A stretch of DNA of 18,056 bases from Gallionellaceae bacterium (GTDB lineage: Bacteria > Pseudomonadota > Gammaproteobacteria > Burkholderiales > Gallionellaceae). A program made the position numbers and the translations under genes. Positions 13,617 to 18,056 of this stretch are shown here, piece after piece. The notes beneath the pieces are model-generated. The model was given only the letters and a program-made list of their open reading frames with translations, was not told where the DNA came from and did not search any database. Where the stretch lies: NCBI GenBank assembly GCA_003151655.1, contig PLYB01000236.1, positions 14,219-32,274 of the forward strand, written 5' to 3'. Numbering within the stretch: the stretch's first letter is position 1; each line of letters begins with the position of its first letter.

Positions 13617-13825
13617 TCAAACTTGACCACATCTCGCCCATTCGCACCCTGCGCGCATGGAACATCCGCATCGACGAAGCGCTATTCCTCGGCGGCATGG
13701 ATAAAGGCGCATTCCTGAAAGCATTCGGTGCGGATATTTTCTTTGACGATCAGCAGAAGCATTGCGAGTCCGCCCGCCAGCACGTTGCCACCGGGCATGT
13801 GCCACATGGAGTGGCTAACGAATAG
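13617..13825 (+). pseudogene. Second, detached 3' end of the 5'-nucleotidase gene
   Basis: From 13640 the translation runs TLRAWNIRIDEALFLGGMDK to GHVPHGVANE and TAG 13823-13825, matching the C-terminus of the protein ending at 12750. Of 15 base differences, 13 are silent; the others give Leu to Arg and Lys to Gln. Just before, TCGCCCATTCGCACC (about 13633-13647) matches TCGCCCATCCGCACC near 12505, so the distal copy also carries an internal deletion of about 70 bases. There is no start; it is a remnant. Confidence 0.85.
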
Positions 13826-13834
13826 ACGGTAATG

Positions 13835-14010
13835 ATCCTAGAAAGCTCAGTTGATTCGATACGCTTTGCTTCCCTCGATACGGCTACGCCTACTCGGGAC
13901 GAACGGACTAAGGATGCGATCACCAGTTTGGTGAGAGACCGTTCGTCCTGAGTAGCCCGTTTTTTGGGCGTATCGAAGGATTGACATGGTTCAACTGAGG
14001 ATTCTAGGAT
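13835..14010. mobile_element. MITE-like element with 20-bp terminal inverted repeats
   Basis: The ends ATCCTAGAAAGCTCAGTTGA (13835-13854) and TCAACTGAGGATTCTAGGAT (13991-14010) are inverted repeats matching at 18 of 20 positions. Inside is a second palindrome: TACTCGGGACGAACGG (13891-13906) against CCGTTCGTCCTGAGTA (13939-13954), 15 of 16, with TCGATACG/CGTATCGA outside it. No coding sequence is present. The inner motif resembles a palindrome widely dispersed in proteobacteria. I see no clear target-site duplication. Confidence 0.7.
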
Positions 14011-14061
14011 GATTTTACTTGAGTGCGAAGCAGTTATAACGCCTTACCAACTTGCCCGATA

Positions 14062-14083
14062 ACGGCCAGTGGTCACTGGCCGT
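14062..14083. repeat. 22-bp palindrome
   Basis: ACGGCCAGTG (14062-14071) and CACTGGCCGT (14074-14083) are perfect 10-bp arms around GT. It lies in the gap between the MITE-like element and the TRAP operon. It could be a protein-binding site or a hairpin; no T tract follows on either strand. Confidence 0.75.
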
Positions 14084-14099
14084 AGCCGAATTCTGCCTT

Positions 14100-14139
14100 T
14101 CAAGCAGACTGTCTGATTGCAAACTCTACGTCTGCTTGA
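14100..14139. repeat. Inverted repeat downstream of the TRAP operon
   Basis: TCAAGCAGAC (14100-14109) and GTCTGCTTGA (14130-14139) are perfect 10-bp arms around 20 bases. It lies 43 bases beyond the dctM stop, where a terminator would be expected, but lacks a U tract. Its role is uncertain. Confidence 0.6.
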
Positions 14140-14181
14140 CTAGCAACAGATGCCGAAGGAACCCCTATTCCATCAGAATAC

Positions 14182-15465
14182 TCAGTGCGTGATTAACGCC
14201 AGCGACAATGTCGGCCAGTAGGTGATGATCAGTACGGAGAGCAGCAGGATCGCGACGAACGGCAGCACGGCGCGGAAAATTTCCAGCATCGGGCGGTCGA
14301 AGCGATACATGGCGATGAACAGGTTCATGCCCATCGGTGGCATCAGGTAGGCGATCTCCATATTGGCCAGGAAGATGATGCCGAGATGAACCGGATGGAT
14401 GCCGTAGCCCACGGCGATGGGCAGGATCAACGGCACCATGATGACCAATGCGGAAAAAATATCCAGCATCATGCCGAGCGCGAGCAGGAACAGATTCAGC
14501 AGCAGCAAAAAGGTGAAAGCATTGTCCACATGGCTGCGAATGAAGCCGAACAGCTTGGACGGAATCTCCGCATCGAGCAGATAATTGGTCGAGGCCAGCG
14601 ACATGCCCAGCACGATCAGAATTGCGCCGACCAGCACCATGGATTCACGCATGATCTTGGGCAAATTGGTGAAGGTGATTTCGCGATGAATGAGCACCTC
14701 GACAATAAACACGTAGATGGCGGTCACCGCCGCCGCTTCGGACACGGCGAAGTAGCCGCTGTAGATGCCGCCTAGCACGATGAAGGGCAACGGCAGCTCC
14801 CATGCCGCTTCGCGCACGGCTGCCAGCGCTTCACGGGCGCTGAACGGCGTAAGCGGAACGGGCGAGCCGCGTCTTTGCCACAAACCGTAAATTGACAGCA
14901 GCACGATAATCAGCAAACCCGGCAGGATACCGGCCAGAAACAGATCGCTGATCGAGACGGGCGCACCGATGTTGAGTTGCTGTGCGACCACGCCGTAAAG
15001 AATGAGCGGCAGCGAGGGCGCGAACAGTAGGCCGATGCTGCCCGAGGTGGTGACCAGTCCCAAGCTGTAACGTTCCGAATAGCCCGCTTCTTTGAGCGCC
15101 GGATACAGCATGCCGCCGAGCGCCACGATGGTCACGCCGGAGGCACCGGTAAAGGCGGTGAACATTGCGCAGATGACCAGTGCCACCGCTGCCAACCCGC
15201 CCGGCATCCAGCCGAAGAAGACATTGGTAATACGCACCAGACGGTGTGGTGCATTCGATTCTGCCAGCAGATAACCGGCGAAGGTGAATAGAGGAATTGC
15301 CAGCAATACCGGCATTTCTGCCAGACGGTAGATCTCGATGACGACGACCGTCAGATCCATGCCGTCGAGTGCAAAATTAATCATCACGCTCGCCGCGATC
15401 ACCGCAAACAGCGGCGCGCCAAGCAACATCATGGCGATGAGTGCAATCCCGATCAGGATCGTCAT
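14182..15465 (-). CDS. dctM: TRAP transporter large permease subunit (DctM family)
   Basis: DctM is the sodium-coupled, substrate-translocating membrane subunit of TRAP transporters. The 427-residue protein is hydrophobic throughout with about 12 membrane segments, starting MTILIGIALIAMMLLGAPLF, and has family features such as TGASGVTIVALGGMLYPALKEAGY and GSIGLLFAPSLPLILYGVV. ATG 15465 is chosen because it overlaps the dctQ stop (ATGA) and gives the normal length; the open frame upstream lies inside dctQ. It is the last gene of the operon. The substrate cannot be read from sequence. Confidence 0.94.
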   Translation of the reverse strand: MTILIGIALIAMMLLGAPLFAVIAASVMINFALDGMDLTVVVIEIYRLAEMPVLLAIPLFTFAGYLLAESNAPHRLVRITNVFFGWMPGGLAAVALVICAMFTAFTGASGVTIVALGGMLYPALKEAGYSERYSLGLVTTSGSIGLLFAPSLPLILYGVVAQQLNIGAPVSISDLFLAGILPGLLIIVLLSIYGLWQRRGSPVPLTPFSAREALAAVREAAWELPLPFIVLGGIYSGYFAVSEAAAVTAIYVFIVEVLIHREITFTNLPKIMRESMVLVGAILIVLGMSLASTNYLLDAEIPSKLFGFIRSHVDNAFTFLLLLNLFLLALGMMLDIFSALVIMVPLILPIAVGYGIHPVHLGIIFLANMEIAYLMPPMGMNLFIAMYRFDRPMLEIFRAVLPFVAILLLSVLIITYWPTLSLALITH

Positions 15466-15977
15466 TCTGCCACCTCGCGGCCGCGAGCCTGTTGCACGTG
15501 GTGCATAAAGCGCAAGCCGTAGCGCAGCGCGATCAGGGTAAAGCCCAGCGGTAAAATGAGAGCGGCAACCCACACCGGTAGCGAGCCGAAAGCCATTTCG
15601 CCGGAAACCTGCGCGCTCTGTATGAAACGCCACGCTTGCCATGCCAGTATCAGGCACACCGTCAGAGTAAATAAGTCGGTCACCGCCACCACGCCCGATT
15701 TGATCCGGTTAGGCAGCCAGCGCGCAATGGCATCCACATGAATATGCTTGCCATCACGGCTGGCGGCGATGGCTCCCAGAAATGCCACCCACAGCACCAG
15801 CAGGCGCAACATCTGATCGGCACCGAAGATGCTGATATCAAAGAAATTGCGGAACAGAATCTGCGCGGCTGCCAACCCTACCATCAACGCCAGCATGGCG
15901 ATGAGTAGTGCATTCTCGGTCCAGGTGACAACCTTTATCAGGCGAGCCAGAGCAGGGGGCAGATTATGAGTCGGCAT
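15462..15977 (-). CDS. dctQ: TRAP transporter small permease subunit (DctQ family)
   Basis: DctQ is the four-helix partner of DctM. The 171-residue protein has four hydrophobic stretches (around LLIAMLALMVGLAAAQILF, MLRLLVLWVAFLGAIAAS, LFTLTVCLILAWQAW and LPVWVAALILPLGFTLIA) and the family motif DGKHIHVDAI after the second. It starts 3 bases after the dctP stop and overlaps dctM by 4 bases. Confidence 0.93.
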   Translation of the reverse strand: MPTHNLPPALARLIKVVTWTENALLIAMLALMVGLAAAQILFRNFFDISIFGADQMLRLLVLWVAFLGAIAASRDGKHIHVDAIARWLPNRIKSGVVAVTDLFTLTVCLILAWQAWRFIQSAQVSGEMAFGSLPVWVAALILPLGFTLIALRYGLRFMHHVQQARGREVAE

Positions 15978-15980
15978 GCG

Positions 15981-16991
15981 TTAATGCGCGGCAGGGTGGC
16001 TGTGACGGTACGCATCGAGATGAGTACGCAACTCCTTGAGTAACGCGGGCGAAAATACTCCCTGCGTGGTTAAACGCTGGATGGTTTGATCGGCGGCGGT
16101 GCGCAGCTTGGCAACTTCTTCAGGGGGCAGCGTGACAAACACGATGCCCTGTTTGCGCAGCGCTTCGCGTGCAGCGTTGTCGTCGATGCGCGTCTGCCGG
16201 TTCATTTCCGCATACACGCGTTCCATTACCTCACGCACCACGGCCTGATCTGCCGGGCTCATGCTGGAAAAGGATTTCTTGTCCACAGCCAGCGCACCGA
16301 AGATGGACACTGTTGGCAAGTCGGTCAGATATTTAACTTTGGTATGCCATTGCAAGGCGATGGCCCCCGTCGGGGTGCAGCCTATAGTGGTGAGCAGCCC
16401 GGTTTGCAAGCCGGTGAGTACATCGGTGAGCGGTAACGGCAGCGTTGGTGAGGCCAACGTCTCGAACATCGCACGGCTAATATCGTCACCTTCCGGTACC
16501 CATATTTTCTGATTCTTCAGATCATCGACATGCTTTATCTGAGAACTTGACATCAGGTAAGCAAAGCCGCCATCAGTGATACCGAAAGTCACGAAGCCGT
16601 GATCTTCGATGCCCTGCGCAATTTTCTTGTCCATGCGCGCGCGCACATAGTCCAGTTCATCGTAGGAGCGGAACAACATCGGCAAACTGTATATTTGTCC
16701 ATCCGGGTATATCTCGGCTAACGCGCCGCCGGTGAGTGCGCCGCCCTGCAATTGTCCGGCGCGAATCTTGCGCAGCACTACGCGGTCGCTACCCATGCTG
16801 CCGCCCGGATATAACTTGATGGTAACCCGTCCTGCTGTACGCTTATCGATCTCTTCGGCACCTTTACGCAATTCCATCATCCATTGCGTGCCATCCGGCG
16901 CAAACGTGGCGATTTTCAGATTCAGCGCCTGCACCGGAGCAGTTGGAACAACCAGCAGCGCAGCAAACATCAGTGATAACAGTAAACGCAT
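15981..16991 (-). CDS. dctP: TRAP transporter periplasmic substrate-binding protein (DctP family)
   Basis: This 336-residue binding protein has a signal peptide (MRLLLSLMFAALLVVPTAPV, cleavage near VQA) and the DctP fold: LKIATFAPDGTQWMMELRKG, VTIKLYPGGSMGSDRVVLRK and the LQTGLLTTIGCTPTGAIALQW region, where family members have substrate-contacting residues. The usual carboxylate-binding Arg cannot be assigned with confidence. AAGGGGAAG precedes ATG 16991. With a TatT-like gene directly upstream it is probably a TatP-type binding protein, so the ligand may be hydrophobic rather than a C4-dicarboxylate (inference from TatT-TatP systems). Confidence 0.9.
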   Translation of the reverse strand: MRLLLSLMFAALLVVPTAPVQALNLKIATFAPDGTQWMMELRKGAEEIDKRTAGRVTIKLYPGGSMGSDRVVLRKIRAGQLQGGALTGGALAEIYPDGQIYSLPMLFRSYDELDYVRARMDKKIAQGIEDHGFVTFGITDGGFAYLMSSSQIKHVDDLKNQKIWVPEGDDISRAMFETLASPTLPLPLTDVLTGLQTGLLTTIGCTPTGAIALQWHTKVKYLTDLPTVSIFGALAVDKKSFSSMSPADQAVVREVMERVYAEMNRQTRIDDNAAREALRKQGIVFVTLPPEEVAKLRTAADQTIQRLTTQGVFSPALLKELRTHLDAYRHSHPAAH

Positions 16992-17049
16992 TTCTTCCCC
17001 TTGGGTATTCGGTTTTCGACGGAGTATTACCCCGTTCTGATTTAAATGT

Positions 17050-17904
17050 TTAAAAATATTTATCGGCGCTCGCCAGCAACTCGCGAGCCTGCCGCTTGGC
17101 CAGCACGTTGCTCAGTGTCAGTCCCGGTGCTACCGCATCCGCATCGAGTACTTCCTGCAATAAACGATCATGCAGCGGCCTGTCGTAAGTGATGCGCGCG
17201 TAACGGCGCGCGTATTCTACCTTCGCCATTAAATCTCGTCCTCCCGAAAGTTGAATGGCACGCTCGAAATGTTCGCGCCCCTCTTCCGGTTTTCCGCCCA
17301 GCGTGGGAGGCAGTAAGGTGGCGAACACGCCCAGATACAGGTGTCCCTCGCCGTGGCTATAAGTCTCGTCCAATTCGACAACTCGCGTCATCATGGCCTT
17401 AACTTTCGCCAAGTTGGCGATGGCATTCCAATCGTTGCTGTTGGCCTGAATCCAGCCGGCCCAAACCGTACCGCTGGTATACAGCAGCGGCACATCTTCA
17501 AGTTTCAGCGTGCCGATGGCGGCGGCAAAATAATCGTAGGGCTGATCCAGTAAATTGCATAGCCGCGAATCGTGGGCGCAAAGCGCACGGTCATTATAGT
17601 CGCGCGCCTTGCGCGAAAGACGTTTGGCGCGCTCAGGCTCTTTGACAAAGGCTGAGGTATAAGCGCCGTACAGTTTGCTGCCCGCCAGCAACAAACTTTC
17701 ATTCTGCGGATCACCTTCGATCAGGCTGTCGATGAGCAACAAATACGATGCCGTCGCGGCTTCCACCGTTTCCGGATCATCATTGTTGATAATCGCATTG
17801 GATAAGTTGTTGGCAAAACGGCTGCTGGCAGAAGTAACGACGCTGGAACAACCAGCCAGAAAAAGCAACGTCAGCAGGAAAGACAAACGAATAAAACGCA
17901 TCAT
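17050..17904 (-). CDS. TRAP-associated lipoprotein, TatT family
   Basis: This 284-residue lipoprotein has a signal sequence with lipobox LAGC (MMRFIRLSFLLTLLFLAGCS). Its helical body has TPR-like hairpins (SLLLAGSKLYGAYTSAF, AKRLSRKARDYNDRAL, HGEGHLYLGVF and PEEGREHFERAIQLSGGRDL). This pattern is the TatT component of tetratricopeptide-protein-associated TRAP transporters (TPATs), known from Treponema, where TatT oligomers pair with the binding protein. It precedes dctP by 58 bases on the same strand. Either of two adjacent ATG codons (17904, 17901) could be used; no clear Shine-Dalgarno is seen. Confidence 0.88.
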   Translation of the reverse strand: MMRFIRLSFLLTLLFLAGCSSVVTSASSRFANNLSNAIINNDDPETVEAATASYLLLIDSLIEGDPQNESLLLAGSKLYGAYTSAFVKEPERAKRLSRKARDYNDRALCAHDSRLCNLLDQPYDYFAAAIGTLKLEDVPLLYTSGTVWAGWIQANSNDWNAIANLAKVKAMMTRVVELDETYSHGEGHLYLGVFATLLPPTLGGKPEEGREHFERAIQLSGGRDLMAKVEYARRYARITYDRPLHDRLLQEVLDADAVAPGLTLSNVLAKRQARELLASADKYF

Positions 17905-17996
17905 TGAAATCTATAAGGAGTTGGTTTCTTGGGGTTTTGGCACAGGCTAAACTATTTTAGCGCCTCGTGCAACACGGGCGCGAATTGTACTGTGTG

Positions 17997-18025
17997 TTGA
18001 ATGTTGCAAACATCCCACGTAGAAT
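17997..18025 (+). promoter_or_regulatory. Sigma-70 promoter of the tRNA-Gly gene
   Basis: TTGAAT (17997-18002) and TAGAAT (18020-18025) are separated by 17 bases, and the -10 ends 9 bases before the tRNA. The position and elements fit a stable-RNA promoter with a very short leader. Confidence 0.75.
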
Positions 18026-18034
18026 AAAAAAGAT

Positions 18035-18056
18035 GCGGGTGTAGTTCAATGGTAGA
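18035..18056 (+). tRNA. tRNA-Gly, 5' end only (cut by window)
   Basis: GCGGGTGTAGTTCAATGGTA followed by GA is the acceptor stem 5' strand and D-arm of a bacterial glycine tRNA. The anticodon lies outside the window; GCC is the usual one for this 5' sequence (inference). Confidence 0.8.

Noticed and set aside
15466..15657. N-terminal extension of DctM
   Set aside because: It is antisense-free but lies wholly in dctQ in another frame; the ATGA overlap at 15462-15465 marks the real start.

Overview
The window reads as the chromosome of a Gram-negative betaproteobacterium. The block kdsD-kdsC-lptC-lptA-lptB-rpoN-hpf-ptsN-hprK-rapZ, with HPr kinase next to PtsN, is typical of that class. A relative of Nitrosomonadales/Gallionellaceae is my guess from gene order and protein flavour, not something the sequence proves.

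Region 1 (1-7119, all + strand) is a tightly packed housekeeping block with start/stop overlaps. It opens with the 3' end of kdsD, then kdsC (Kdo synthesis for LPS), then lptC, lptA and lptB (LPS export). These are followed by rpoN (sigma-54), hpf (ribosome hibernation), a strong intrinsic terminator, and then ptsN, hprK and rapZ (nitrogen-PTS and carbon signalling, RNase adaptor).

Region 2 (about 7120-14180) is an accessory island built largely from toxin-antitoxin (TA) modules, nucleotidyltransferase-type modules and gene wreckage. In order it holds: a GC-rich REP-like element; a NusG-domain-II protein; a HicB antitoxin whose tail is cut off; an intact mqsR-mqsA pair on the minus strand with a recognisable promoter and operator; an orphan MqsA-like HTH; a two-gene nucleotidyltransferase cassette broken by a frameshift; remnants of a VapC/FitB-type PIN toxin, of a helicase-like or Fic-like regulator C-terminus, and of a WYL regulator; an AT-rich pair of unknown small genes, one a 39-residue membrane peptide; a two-domain protein (receiver-like domain fused to a cN-I-type 5'-nucleotidase); and a vapBC-like pair bracketed by two copies of the 3' end of that nucleotidase gene. 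A 176-bp inverted-repeat element and further palindromes close the island.

Region 3 (14182-17904, all - strand) is a complete TRAP transporter set: TatT-like lipoprotein, DctP-type binding protein, DctQ small permease and DctM large permease. The window ends inside the 5' end of a tRNA-Gly gene preceded by a good sigma-70 promoter.

The most unusual points are the receiver/5'-nucleotidase fusion, the duplicated nucleotidase 3' end around vapBC (about 92% identical, differences almost all synonymous), and the mqsRA control region, where the operator lies between -35 and -10 and the predicted transcript would be nearly leaderless.
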